64,000 nt of DNA from Parcubacteria group bacterium LiPW_15 (GCA_007375645.1 VMER01000001.1:1-64000); one strand, 5' to 3'; shown: positions 40,959 to 49,878, numbered from the stretch's first letter. Numbers and translations are program-made. The notes: a model not told the origin generated them from the sequence alone.

Positions 40959-43163
40959 TTAATCCCAATTTGTCCCAAGAAGTAGTTCTTCCGGACGTAT
41001 TTTTTGCCAGACTGCTTCGGTCACGAACGGAACGAAAGGGTGGAGAACCTTGAGCGAGCCCAAAAGTATGGCTTCCAAAGTTTTGTAGGCCGCGGCTTTT
41101 TCTTCTTGAGTGCCGTCTTTAAGTTTTCCTTTCTCGGCCTCAATTATGATGTCCGCGAAAGTGTGCCAGAAGTAGTGGTAAGCTTTCTCACCTGCGAGGT
41201 GAAGCTCAAATTTATCAATATGTTCGGCGATTTCTTTTTTGGTCGATTCAAATTCGGCCAGATATTTTTCTTGCTCTTCGGAAAGCTTGGCACTTTCGTA
41301 GTTTTCCGCCTTATTCATGAGAACAAACCTCGCCGCGTTCCAGATCTTGGTCGAGAAATTCCTGTAGCCTCGCACTTTGTCCTCGGAAAGTTTCATGTCG
41401 TTTCCCGGAGCTGCGCCGATTATGAGCGAAAGCCTGGTGGCATCCGCGCCGTATTTTTCCGACATTAAGAGCGGGTCGATGGCGTTCCCGAGAGACTTGC
41501 TCATTTTCCTGCCTTTTTCGTCGCGCACGAGCCCATGAAGGTAGACCGTGCGGAAGGGGACATCGCCCAACAAAAATCCGGTCATAAGTATCATCCTTGC
41601 GACCCAGAAGAAAAGAATGTCGTAGCCGGTCTCAAGAACGCTTGTGGGGTGATAGGTCTCGAGATCGCTCGTCTTTTCTGGCCAGCCGAGTGTCGAGAAG
41701 GTCCAAAGTCCGGAAGAAAACCAGGTATCCAGAGTGTCGGGGTCCTGTTGCCAACCCTCCGTAGCCTCGGCGGAGGAGGGCAAATCCCCAGACTCCTTTG
41801 GAGTTTCACCGACGGCAATTTTCTCATCTTTATACCAAACCGGAATCCTGTGTCCATACCAGATCTGCCTCGAAATACACCAATCGCGAAGATTGTCTAT
41901 CCAATTGTAGTAGATTTTTTCGAAGCGTCCCGGAAGAATCTCTATCTGTCCGCCTTCCACCGCTTTTTTCATTATCTCCTTAAGCGAGGTTTCGGAACCG
42001 GACGGGAGTCCGCTAATTTTAGACTCCGGCAAAACAAATTTTTTATTGACGTCAATGAACCACTGGAGTTTGGGGAGAGGTTCAATGATGCCTCCGGTGC
42101 GCTCCGCAACCGAAATATTTTGCTTAACATCCTCCTCCTTTTCGAGGAGTCCATCTTTCCGAAGCAGTTCCACGATGACCTCGCGCGCGACGGTAGTTTT
42201 CTTGCCTTGTATCTCCGGTCCGCCCACGCTCATCTTGGCGTACTCGTTTATAACCGGTTTGAGTTCCAGATTATGCGCCTGAGCCATGTCCCAGTCTATT
42301 TGGCTGTGTGCGGGGGTAACGCCGAGTGCTCCGGTGCCAAAATCTTTTTCCACCGCGTGGTCGGCGATGATTTTTATTGTGAGCGGAGTGCCTACAAAAT
42401 TAACTTCATAGGTCTTTCCCACGTATTGCTTGTAGCGCTCATCGTCGGGATGGACCGCAACGGCTGTGTCGCCCAATTTAGTTTCGGGTCTGGTGGTAGA
42501 AATCGAGATAGGGAAGTCCTTGGAGTATTTAAAGGTGTAAAGCTTCGCGTCGCGTTCCTCATAAACCACCTCGTCGTCGGAGACGGTTGTCTGGCCCTTG
42601 GGGTCCCAGTTTATTACTTTAAAGTCGCGGTAGATAAGTCCCGTGTCATACATTTTTTTGAAAGCGGTTTTGACAGCCGTATTTCTTTTTTCGTCGAGCG
42701 TAAAAGCTTCGCGGTTCCAATCCACGGAAGCGCCCATCTTTTTGATTTGATTTACTATGGTGTCGTGGCTTTCTTTTGCAAACTGGTCTACTCGTTTTAA
42801 AAACTCTTCGCGCCCCAAGTCATGTCGATTTTTACCCTCGGCTTTATAGATAAGAGATTCAACTTTTGATTGGGTGGCGATAGCCGCATGGTCCGTGCCC
42901 GGGACCCAGAGGGTTTTCTTTCCGCTCATTCTGGCGTATCGCACCAAGACGTCCTCAATCGCGAGCATCGCCGCGTGGCCCATATGTAAGGTGCCGGTCA
43001 CGTTCGGCGGGGGAAGGATTATGGAGAAAACGCCATTTTCTTTTTTGACGAGGCCTATTTCTTCGCATTTCTCGGGGGCAAAAAGCCCAGATTTTTCCCA
43101 GAGATCATAAACCTCTTTCTCGGAAGTTACCGGATCGTATTTAGAATCCATTTCGATAGCCAT
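40959..43163 (-). CDS. valS: Valyl-tRNA synthetase
   Basis: 734 residues; class I synthetase with H-M-G-H-A (HIGH-type) and K-M-S-K-S motifs, and the L-D-T-W-F-S-S-G segment. The usual C-terminal coiled coil is not seen, so the protein ends after the anticodon domain. A palindromic repeat (41755-41780) is read in frame as L-P-S-S-A-E-A-T-E-G, a small insertion just before the L-D-T-W-F segment. TTGCGA, 17 bases, TAGAAT and seven bases to ATG 43163 fix the start. Confidence 0.94.
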   Translation of the reverse strand: MAIEMDSKYDPVTSEKEVYDLWEKSGLFAPEKCEEIGLVKKENGVFSIILPPPNVTGTLHMGHAAMLAIEDVLVRYARMSGKKTLWVPGTDHAAIATQSKVESLIYKAEGKNRHDLGREEFLKRVDQFAKESHDTIVNQIKKMGASVDWNREAFTLDEKRNTAVKTAFKKMYDTGLIYRDFKVINWDPKGQTTVSDDEVVYEERDAKLYTFKYSKDFPISISTTRPETKLGDTAVAVHPDDERYKQYVGKTYEVNFVGTPLTIKIIADHAVEKDFGTGALGVTPAHSQIDWDMAQAHNLELKPVINEYAKMSVGGPEIQGKKTTVAREVIVELLRKDGLLEKEEDVKQNISVAERTGGIIEPLPKLQWFIDVNKKFVLPESKISGLPSGSETSLKEIMKKAVEGGQIEILPGRFEKIYYNWIDNLRDWCISRQIWYGHRIPVWYKDEKIAVGETPKESGDLPSSAEATEGWQQDPDTLDTWFSSGLWTFSTLGWPEKTSDLETYHPTSVLETGYDILFFWVARMILMTGFLLGDVPFRTVYLHGLVRDEKGRKMSKSLGNAIDPLLMSEKYGADATRLSLIIGAAPGNDMKLSEDKVRGYRNFSTKIWNAARFVLMNKAENYESAKLSEEQEKYLAEFESTKKEIAEHIDKFELHLAGEKAYHYFWHTFADIIIEAEKGKLKDGTQEEKAAAYKTLEAILLGSLKVLHPFVPFVTEAVWQKIRPEELLLGTNWD
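41755..41780. repeat. Palindromic repeat inside valS
   Basis: CCCTCC and GGAGGG arms around GTAGCCTCGGC. It belongs to the dispersed family with AAGCTTCAGCG-like centres, here read in frame. Confidence 0.6.
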
Positions 43164-43173
43164 AAGTTTGATT

Positions 43174-44202
43174 CTAAACTCCCAGGTCGCCCCTCGCAAT
43201 AAGCGGGCGTTTCTTTTTTCTTAAATAATTGAAATACCCGGCGGCGCCGATCATAGCGGCATTGTCGGTGTTAAAAGTAAAACCCGGGACCAAAAAGATC
43301 ATTTTTTCTTTTTTTACTTCGCTTCCCAGCTTTTCTCTTAAGTACATACTCGCCGCGACTCCACCGGCCATGATGATGGACTTGGCTTTAAATTCTTTGG
43401 CGGCGCGCATCGCCTTTTTTATCAGTACTTCGGTCGCGGCATTTTGGAACGAAGCGGCAACATCGGCTGGATTAGCGCTCGGATTATCCCGGCAATAATA
43501 TAGTACGGAAGTTTTAAGCCCCGAGTAGCTGAAATCATAATTTTTATCGTGGAGCATCGGGCGAGGAAACTCAATCGCATTTTCATTTCCTTCTCGCGAG
43601 AGTTTCTCTATCTGCGGTCCGCTCGGATAGGGGAGTTTCAGAATTCTCGCGACTTTATCGAATGCTTCGCCCACGGCGTCGTCGCGGGTTTCACCGAGCT
43701 TTTTCCAGGTTTTAATATCTTTCATAAGAAGCAATATGGTGTGTCCGCCGGATACCAAAAGCGCCACGGACGGAAAAACCTTTTTTGCGTCATACTTTTT
43801 CTTTGGGTCCAAAAGAAAGCTCCAAAGATGTCCCTCCATGTGGTTTGCTCCGATCAACGGCTTCTTCCAATCCTTAGATAATTTTTTGGCGAACTCGATT
43901 CCCGCCCAAAGTGCGGGTTCGAGTCCAGGGCCAACGGTTATGGCCATAAGAGAGATCTTTTTCCATTCCGCTTTTTCTTTCGTGCCCTCACCGAACATCT
44001 CTCTATATAATATGGGCAGATTCTTAATGTGTTCGCGCTTAGCGATATTCGGGACCACTCCGCCGAAGGGTTCGTGAAGTTTTATCTGCGAGGTTATTAA
44101 ATGCTTTAAAACTTTGAATTTCGGCGCACTAAACCCGCCTTTGGCTTCCAATATGGATAGGGAGGTTTCGTCGCAACTCGTTTCTATGGCGAGTATTCGC
44201 AT
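43174..44202 (-). CDS. tsaD: tRNA threonylcarbamoyladenosine synthesis protein TsaD
   Basis: 342 residues. Catalyses the last step of the t6A modification at A37 of ANN-decoding tRNAs. The ASKHA fold begins I-L-A-I-E-T-S-C-D-E-T-S. H-M-E-G-H supplies the metal ligands. The start at 44202 is supported by TTGTCA, 17 bases, TATCAT and six bases to ATG. The -35 overlaps that of the divergent SPFH gene. TsaB and TsaE are not adjacent. Confidence 0.95.
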   Translation of the reverse strand: MRILAIETSCDETSLSILEAKGGFSAPKFKVLKHLITSQIKLHEPFGGVVPNIAKREHIKNLPILYREMFGEGTKEKAEWKKISLMAITVGPGLEPALWAGIEFAKKLSKDWKKPLIGANHMEGHLWSFLLDPKKKYDAKKVFPSVALLVSGGHTILLLMKDIKTWKKLGETRDDAVGEAFDKVARILKLPYPSGPQIEKLSREGNENAIEFPRPMLHDKNYDFSYSGLKTSVLYYCRDNPSANPADVAASFQNAATEVLIKKAMRAAKEFKAKSIIMAGGVAASMYLREKLGSEVKKEKMIFLVPGFTFNTDNAAMIGAAGYFNYLRKKKRPLIARGDLGV

Positions 44203-44230
44203 GGGTGTATGATATCTACTCTTTGATTGT

Positions 44231-44259
44231 TTGACAAAGAGCGCCACTAGCCGTAGTTT
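44231..44259 (+). promoter_or_regulatory. Promoter of the SPFH gene, twin of 44941-44969
   Basis: TTGACA, 17 bases, TAGTTT, with flanking AAAGAGCG and GGAGACAGCGAAA. The same bases recur at 44941-44990 with few changes. It overlaps the divergent tsaD promoter. Confidence 0.75.
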
Positions 44260-44307
44260 GGAGACAGCGAAACAGCTGACAAAAATTGAAATCACAGGAG
44301 GTGCTTT

Positions 44308-44886
44308 GTGGGCGAAGCCTTCGCGTGGCTCGGAAAGATATTCGAGCTCATTACTGCCCTCATTCCTCGGCCGTTCATTATCGACGCGACCCAGGAGGGG
44401 GTGAAGTTCAAGTACGGCAAATACATAGTTCACCTTTTGCCTGGCGTCTACGGTTATTGGCCCCTTGTCACCAAAGTCGTCGCTATCCAGGTAAAGCGCC
44501 AGGCGGTGGTCTTAAAGCCACAGGTCCTGACGACCAAAGACGGTAAATCGGTGATCATGGGGACGTTAATCGCCTACACCATAATTGATGCCGTGGCTGC
44601 TTTGACCGAGGTCGACAATCTTAGCGAAACTCTGTTTGAGGTGTCCCAGGGTGCCGTGCCGGGGGTTGTTGCCGGGAAAACCCTGCAACAGTTGATCCAT
44701 GATGTTTCCGAGATTAGCGACGCGGAGTCGGGCAATGGCGTGATGACCATCCTTGACTTGGAACTTTGCGAAAGGGTGAGTTCCATTCTGCGGGGCTTTG
44801 GAGTGAATGTCCTGTACTGCAAGGTGACCGACTTCTCGTCTTGTCGCGTTCTGAACATTTCCGGTGATTTCGGCAGCTCGAAATAA
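44308..44886 (+). CDS. SPFH/band 7 domain protein
   Basis: 192 residues. A short N-terminal hydrophobic stretch (about 5-22) is followed by an SPFH-like domain (P-G-V-Y-G-Y-W-P-L-V to about 180). Such proteins form membrane-associated scaffolds or rings. The usual coiled-coil C-terminus is missing, so it is a minimal version. Starts with GTG behind AGGAGGTG and ends at its own terminator. Confidence 0.75.
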   Translation: MGEAFAWLGKIFELITALIPRPFIIDATQEGVKFKYGKYIVHLLPGVYGYWPLVTKVVAIQVKRQAVVLKPQVLTTKDGKSVIMGTLIAYTIIDAVAALTEVDNLSETLFEVSQGAVPGVVAGKTLQQLIHDVSEISDAESGNGVMTILDLELCERVSSILRGFGVNVLYCKVTDFSSCRVLNISGDFGSSK

Positions 44887-44901
44887 CCAAACCCACAGTC
44901 C

Positions 44902-44925
44902 GCCCGCTCAGGAGCGGGCTTTTTT
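44902..44925 (+). terminator. Terminator of the SPFH gene
   Basis: GCCCGCTC, AG, GAGCGGGC and six T. Confidence 0.9.
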
Positions 44926-44940
44926 GATCCTTAAAAATGT

Positions 44941-44969
44941 TTGACAAAGAGCGGTCTTAGCCGTAGTTT
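44941..44969 (+). promoter_or_regulatory. Promoter of the M17 aminopeptidase gene, twin of 44231-44259
   Basis: TTGACA, 17 bases, TAGTTT, with the same flanks as the SPFH promoter. The leader is about 40 bases and ends in an AAAAGGAG site. Confidence 0.75.
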
Positions 44970-45019
44970 GGAGGCAGCGAAAGAGTTGATAACTACGCAG
45001 AAAAAAAGGAGAAAAGAAA

Positions 45020-46654
45020 GTGAAAGATCCAGCGAAACTGCAGTTTTTCTTCCAACCATTTTCGGAGCTGACACTTGATGCGAAATGTCCACTGCTATTC
45101 GTCGTTTTCGAGGAGCAGGCGGACATGATCATCGGGAAGAGGTTCCCGGAAGTGGAGGAGATGCGTCAGCGCATCGACAACATCACCCGCAAGGATGACG
45201 AACAGACTGTATCGATCTTTTCGCTTATGCGGGAAGAGAAGGCAGTCCCGGCCGGTCTCGTTTATATCGAGTATCCTTGGCGAAGGAAGAGGGTCAAGCG
45301 CAGTTTGGATTTCGGTAGCATTAATTTCTACCGGAAACTCTTGGAACGTACAACAGCTGCCACCGGGCAACTCCGGGAAATGGGTTTCAGTGAGATGACG
45401 ATCTTGCTTCCCGGCAGGTTTCATCCAGAGAACCTGAAAAACGATTCCCAACGAGAAGTGCTCGAAATGTTCGTGAAAACAATGGTCGAGGCCATCGTTT
45501 ACGCGAACGGTACCCTGGATGAGTTTCGAAGCACTCCCGATCCGCAGATCACCAAGGTTAGCTTCACATACTTCGGACAGTACGAACGAGTGATTCTCAA
45601 TTTCTTCAATCGTGCTATCGGTGCGGGCGAAGAGATGGGGGAAGCGCTAGTTGAGGTCAGGAGATTCACAGAGCTTCCCGGGAACGAAGCCTATCCTCTC
45701 AAATTGGCTTCGGAATTTGTCGGAAGGACCATAGCTCCGCTTACAAGCGCTTCGCCGAATTGGCACAAGATCCACGATCATCGTTTTTCCGCGAACGTGA
45801 AGGCAGCGCTTCTCTATGGCGCTGAGGGCCTCGCGAAGCGTGGGTTCGGACTCATAACGGCGGTGGGGCAAGGCAGCAAATACGAACCCTGCCTTTTGAA
45901 GCTTCACTACAAGCCGAAGAAGCGTTCCAGGCCGGTAAAGAAACTGACTCTCATCGGTAAGGGCGTTACCTTTGATTCGGGCGGAGTGGATCTGAAGGGC
46001 GCAGACTCCTACGACAACATGCATCATGACATGGCCGGTGCAGCCACTGTTGTTGGAGTGCTGAAGCTTGCTGACGATTTGCGCCTGCCGGTGGAGATTG
46101 TGGCCCTTTTGCCTCTGGTCGAGAACACAATCGGTTCGAAGGCTACCCGGCCATACGACATCGTTCGTGCGTATGACGGTCAGACGGTAGAGGTTCGCAA
46201 TACGGATGCCGAGGGGCGGCTGATTCTCGCGGATGCGATCGCCTATTCGGAGAAGAACATCCGACCAAACTGCACGGTGACCGTGGCTACTCTCTGCGAC
46301 ATGAGCGACTTCGCACCGGACTTTTTGAAGGTCTTGGTGAACGACAAAGATCTGGAGCGGAAGGTTCGTCTCGCGGAAAAGCGCTCCAACGAAAAGATGC
46401 TGCTCTTTCCTCCGTTCGAGCACTTTAATGGTGTCTCACTCGCTTTCGTCGGCGGGGCCGCCGACCTCAAGAATGACAACTCGTATTACTACCATTCCGG
46501 CATGGTATTTCTCGGCGAATTCTTTAAGTGGGATCCGTCGCCGTGGGTGTTCGTGGACGTATCCGAAGTATTCGAAAAGGATGCGCAAGAATACGCGGCA
46601 GGTCCCGGCTTCGGCGTTCGTTTCACGTGGAACCTCGTCAAGCAGTTTGCCTGA
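45020..46654 (+). CDS. M17 family aminopeptidase
   Basis: 544 residues. The C-terminal 310 form the dinuclear metal catalytic domain, with G-K-G-V-T-F-D-S-G-G, the H-H-D-M-A-G-A loop and the family signature N-T-D-A-E-G-R-L. The N-terminal domain (about 1-230) is larger than in PepA and poorly alike. It would release N-terminal residues from peptides, useful to a cell living on imported peptides. GTG start, own promoter and terminator. Confidence 0.88.
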   Translation: MKDPAKLQFFFQPFSELTLDAKCPLLFVVFEEQADMIIGKRFPEVEEMRQRIDNITRKDDEQTVSIFSLMREEKAVPAGLVYIEYPWRRKRVKRSLDFGSINFYRKLLERTTAATGQLREMGFSEMTILLPGRFHPENLKNDSQREVLEMFVKTMVEAIVYANGTLDEFRSTPDPQITKVSFTYFGQYERVILNFFNRAIGAGEEMGEALVEVRRFTELPGNEAYPLKLASEFVGRTIAPLTSASPNWHKIHDHRFSANVKAALLYGAEGLAKRGFGLITAVGQGSKYEPCLLKLHYKPKKRSRPVKKLTLIGKGVTFDSGGVDLKGADSYDNMHHDMAGAATVVGVLKLADDLRLPVEIVALLPLVENTIGSKATRPYDIVRAYDGQTVEVRNTDAEGRLILADAIAYSEKNIRPNCTVTVATLCDMSDFAPDFLKVLVNDKDLERKVRLAEKRSNEKMLLFPPFEHFNGVSLAFVGGAADLKNDNSYYYHSGMVFLGEFFKWDPSPWVFVDVSEVFEKDAQEYAAGPGFGVRFTWNLVKQFA

Positions 46655-46662
46655 ACCTATCC

Positions 46663-46695
46663 CGCCTCGGCCAAAAAGCCGAGGCGTTTTATTTT
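46663..46695 (+). terminator. Terminator of the aminopeptidase gene
   Basis: CGCCTCGGC, CAAAAA, GCCGAGGCG and TTTTATTTT. The last bases form the -35 of the next promoter. Confidence 0.88.
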
Positions 46696-46722
46696 GACTT
46701 AAATGCTAAAATTAACTATTGT
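46694..46722 (+). promoter_or_regulatory. Promoter of tRNA-Glu
   Basis: TTGACT, 17 bases, TATTGT, about 45 bases before the tRNA. Confidence 0.6.
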
Positions 46723-46768
46723 ATAGACGCGTTTGGCAAATCTTTTGAGGCTCGCCAAAGCAAAACAT

Positions 46769-46840
46769 GGCGCTATCGTCTAGTGGCTAGGACACCGCCC
46801 TTTCACGGCGGGAACAGGGGTTCGATCCCCCTTAGCGCTA
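46769..46840 (+). tRNA. tRNA-Glu (TTC)
   Basis: Acceptor GGCGCTA/TAGCGCT (first pair G-U), D-arm GTC/GAC, anticodon stem CCGCC/GGCGG with loop CTTTCAC (anticodon TTC), T-arm with TTCGATC, discriminator A. It is followed at once by the glycosyltransferase gene, with no terminator between them. Confidence 0.92.
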
Positions 46841-46856
46841 CGTGTTTAGAGAAAGA

Positions 46857-48365
46857 ATGCTAAATAGGTTTTACGAGATTCTTCCGGGCAGTCTTGCCTG
46901 GGCCACCCTTATTGGTATGGTCGTTTTTTCCTGGGTACTGCCGACGGCGGTTTCCGTTTTTATAATTCTTTTTGATATCTACTGGCTTTTGAAGACCGTC
47001 TATCTTTCATTACACCTGCGTTCGACTTTCTCCGAAATGAAGCAGAACATGGCCACCGATTGGCTTTCGCGACTCAAAAAAGAAAAAACCGGCTGGGAAA
47101 ATATCGAACACCTGATAATTTTCCCGATGTATAAAGAGCCGTATGAGGTGGTCAAAGAAAGTTTTGAAAGTTTAACGCACGCAAATTATCCGAAAGAAAA
47201 AATGATGGTGGTTTTGGCCATCGAAGAATTGGCGGGGGATTTTGCCAAAGATGTCGCGGAAAAAACTAAAAAAGATTTTGAGAAGAGGTTCGGCGCGTTT
47301 CTTATAACTGTCCACCCTAAAGATTTACCCGGGGAGATTCCCGGCAAGGGAGGCAACGAAACTTGGGCTGCCAAAGAAGCAAAAAAAATTCTTATTGATG
47401 GAAAGCTAGAGCCGCAAAATGTTCTAGTCTCGTCTTTTGATGTGGACACTCAGATATTTTCGGAATATTTCGGGAAACTCACTTACACCTTCCTTTCCGA
47501 AGAAAATAAATTGCGGGCAATCTACCAACCAATTCCATTTTTCACGAATAATGTTTACGACAGTCCGGCCATCGCACGAGTTATATCTTTTTCTTCTACT
47601 TTCTGGCAGATGATGCAGCAATCGAGACCCGAAAGACTTACTAGCTTTTCCTCGCAATCGATTCCCCTGAGCGCGCTTATGGATGTGGGTTTCTGGCACA
47701 CGGATATGGTCTCTGAGGACTCCCGCATTTTCTGGCAGGGATATTTAGCTTATCACGGAGATTTTCGCGTCGTTCCGCTTCACTATCCCGTTTCTATGGA
47801 CGCGAATGTCGCTCACACTCTTTGGGGGACTATGAAAAATCTTTACAAACAGCAAAGGCGTTGGGGCTGGGGCTGTGAGAATATCCCGTATATGTTGGGT
47901 GGCTTTAGGAAGGACCCGAAGATCCCGGCCGCGAAAAAAAGATACTGGACATTTCAGGTGCTCGAGGGATTTCATTCCTGGGCTACGAACTCGATCATGA
48001 TCTTCGCGCTCGGCTGGCTCCCGGTGTATCTTGGCGGAAAAACTTTTAATCTTTCATTGTTGTCGCACAGTTTGCCGGACATCACTCGGCTTATAATCCA
48101 AATTTCCATGCTTGGTATCGCAAGCTCCGCCATTTTGGGCATCATGCTTCTGCCTCCGAAGCCCGTTTGGTTCAAACCCTACCATTACGCTCTTTATGTT
48201 TTGCAGTGGGCGCTTATCCCGGTTTCGCTCATAATTTTCGGTGCGATTCCAGGACTTGAGGCGCAGACGAGACTGATGCTCGGCGGAAAGTTTAGGTTGG
48301 GATTTTGGGTAACCCCAAAATCCCGAAAGGGGGTCGGGGGAGAGCGGAAGGGCTCCCCCGTGTAA
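46857..48365 (+). CDS. Membrane glycosyltransferase, GT2-like
   Basis: 502 residues. Two hydrophobic spans near the N-terminus precede a GT2-type catalytic domain with S-F-D-V-D-T (metal-binding D-x-D) near 185-190 and Q-Q-R-R-W near 320-325, as in processive synthases. Several membrane helices follow. It may make a surface polysaccharide. GTG 46842 lies directly against the tRNA, so ATG 46857, after GAGAAAG, is preferred. The last 20 or so residues are encoded by repeat copy 2 and are probably non-essential. Confidence 0.8.
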   Translation: MLNRFYEILPGSLAWATLIGMVVFSWVLPTAVSVFIILFDIYWLLKTVYLSLHLRSTFSEMKQNMATDWLSRLKKEKTGWENIEHLIIFPMYKEPYEVVKESFESLTHANYPKEKMMVVLAIEELAGDFAKDVAEKTKKDFEKRFGAFLITVHPKDLPGEIPGKGGNETWAAKEAKKILIDGKLEPQNVLVSSFDVDTQIFSEYFGKLTYTFLSEENKLRAIYQPIPFFTNNVYDSPAIARVISFSSTFWQMMQQSRPERLTSFSSQSIPLSALMDVGFWHTDMVSEDSRIFWQGYLAYHGDFRVVPLHYPVSMDANVAHTLWGTMKNLYKQQRRWGWGCENIPYMLGGFRKDPKIPAAKKRYWTFQVLEGFHSWATNSIMIFALGWLPVYLGGKTFNLSLLSHSLPDITRLIIQISMLGIASSAILGIMLLPPKPVWFKPYHYALYVLQWALIPVSLIIFGAIPGLEAQTRLMLGGKFRLGFWVTPKSRKGVGGERKGSPV

Positions 48366-48405
48366 GAAATTACTCAAAACCGAGGGTTGTGAGGGAGCGG
48401 AGCGA
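48329..48405 (+). repeat. Hairpin-tail repeat, copy 2
   Basis: GGTCGGGGGAG pairs with CTCCCCC, then ATTACTCAAAACCGAGGGTT and GAGGGAGCGGAGCGA. It overlaps the 3' end of the glycosyltransferase gene. Confidence 0.68.
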
Positions 48406-48474
48406 TGATTTTGTGGTCACGCCGAAACATAGGAAAGCCTAAAAACTTAATTCCAAAGTGCTATAATATTCTTA

Positions 48475-49284
48475 GTGGTTAATCCATTTAAGAAATTTTT
48501 TGGTCGTGAGGTTAAAAAACGTGGAGGTTTTACTCTCATTGAGATGGTGGTCTTTACCGCCATTTTTACGGTGACCATAATCGCGTTTATTTCCGTTCTC
48601 ATTTCCATAACCCGCACCCAGGTTCGGCAGAGTGCGGTGGCGGAGGTAAATCAGCAGAGCCAATTTGTTCTCCAAGCCCTCCAATATTATGTAGAGCGTT
48701 CCAGCCTCATCGAAACCGCGTCCACCGAGGCCACTACCACCATCACGCTTCGGATGACGAACACTCTTGAAGATCCGACTTTAGTTTTTGCGAGCGGCAC
48801 GCAGATCTATTCCAAAGTCGGCACCGATCCGGCACAGGCTTTAACGAGCGGCAAGGTAACGGTCTCTAACTTCTCAATGTCAAAAAGAGTGAATGCTCCG
48901 GGTAAGGATTCGCTCGCGGTAACCTTTTCCATTTCCTATAACACGGCAAATCCTCAACAGCAGTTTTCACAAGCGCTTCAATCGGCGGTCGCGCGCGTGA
49001 ATGCCGCAACTTTTGATTCCGGAATTTTTCCGAATGCGGATAATACGCTGAAGCTTGGTGCAACTTCGCAAACTTGGCAGTCCATAAATGACGTTATTTA
49101 TTTCAGCGGAGCGAAAGTCGGGATAGGCGGAACGCCAGCCGCACTTTTTCAGGTTCATAACGGCGATGTTTATATAGACAGTTCGAGCAACGGCTTGGTT
49201 CTTAAGTCATCGGGTGGAACATGCTACAGGCTGACCGTCACGAACGGCGGTTCGGCTACCACGACGGCTATCGCTTGTCCGTAG
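48475..49284 (+). CDS. PilW-like minor pilin
   Basis: 269 residues. The basic leader ends R-G-G before F-T-L-I-E-M-V-V, Glu at +5, with a hydrophobic helix to about 45. The C-terminal part has G-K-V-G-I-G-G-T-P-A-A-L-F-Q-V-H-N-G, close to the tail-fibre-like repeats of the 944-residue protein encoded downstream. GTG start seven bases after TATAAT (48462-48467). It heads the second surface-structure locus. Confidence 0.78.
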   Translation: MVNPFKKFFGREVKKRGGFTLIEMVVFTAIFTVTIIAFISVLISITRTQVRQSAVAEVNQQSQFVLQALQYYVERSSLIETASTEATTTITLRMTNTLEDPTLVFASGTQIYSKVGTDPAQALTSGKVTVSNFSMSKRVNAPGKDSLAVTFSISYNTANPQQQFSQALQSAVARVNAATFDSGIFPNADNTLKLGATSQTWQSINDVIYFSGAKVGIGGTPAALFQVHNGDVYIDSSSNGLVLKSSGGTCYRLTVTNGGSATTTAIACP

Positions 49285-49338
49285 GCCTCTAGCTTATCCC
49301 CAGTCGTTCGGAAGGCCGGTTTAGTATAATAAATACAA

Positions 49339-49878
49339 GTGATACAGATAGACAAAAAATATCTTATGTTTGGCGCGGTGGGGCTGGTTTTGATCGCCGC
49401 AATTTTGGTGGTTGTGTTGACAGGTAAAAAAAGCGAACCGGAGATAGTGACACCGGGCGGGGCAACGGCTACGACGACTAACCAGTCAAACACCTATAAA
49501 CCAGTTTCCGTGGATACGAAGGTTCCGGGTATTAATTCCCAGGTTGATTCCGGCGTGGCCAAGCCGACCGAGGTTAAGGCTGTCGGAGTCAACGATCTGA
49601 GCGCGAGAAGTTTTAATGTTGTGTTGAATGGCGATAAAGTTTCTCCGGAAAAAGTAATCATAAAATTATTCGATATCATCACCATAAATTTTTCCGCAGT
49701 GGATAAAACTTATGACTTTGTTCAGCCGGATAATGGACTCAGTTGGACGGTTCCCAAAGGCGGCTCAAAAAGTTTGCAGTTTCAAGGTACTACTGCGGGG
49801 CAGTTTACCTTCTATTGCGTTTCTTGCGGCGGGCCGAGCAAAGGTCCGATAGGATATTTTGTGGTCGTTCCAAAATAA
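49339..49878 (+). CDS. Membrane-anchored cupredoxin-like protein
   Basis: 179 residues: one membrane helix (about 8-28), a Thr/Ser/Pro linker, then a cupredoxin-like beta sandwich (about 90-179). F-T-F-Y-C-V-S-C-G-G resembles the copper loop, but the usual His after Cys is absent, so copper binding is doubtful. GTG start eight bases after TATAAT (49325-49330), apparently leaderless. Confidence 0.68.
   Translation: MIQIDKKYLMFGAVGLVLIAAILVVVLTGKKSEPEIVTPGGATATTTNQSNTYKPVSVDTKVPGINSQVDSGVAKPTEVKAVGVNDLSARSFNVVLNGDKVSPEKVIIKLFDIITINFSAVDKTYDFVQPDNGLSWTVPKGGSKSLQFQGTTAGQFTFYCVSCGGPSKGPIGYFVVVPK

Noticed and set aside
41535..42800. A 421-codon plus-strand frame antisense to valS
   Set aside because: The minus strand encodes a full ValRS with HIGH and KMSKS motifs over the same bases; the antisense frame has no recognisable domain or start signal.
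45647..46423. A 258-codon minus-strand frame within the M17 aminopeptidase gene
   Set aside because: It is antisense to a region with the M17 signature motifs and has no ribosome site or similarity.
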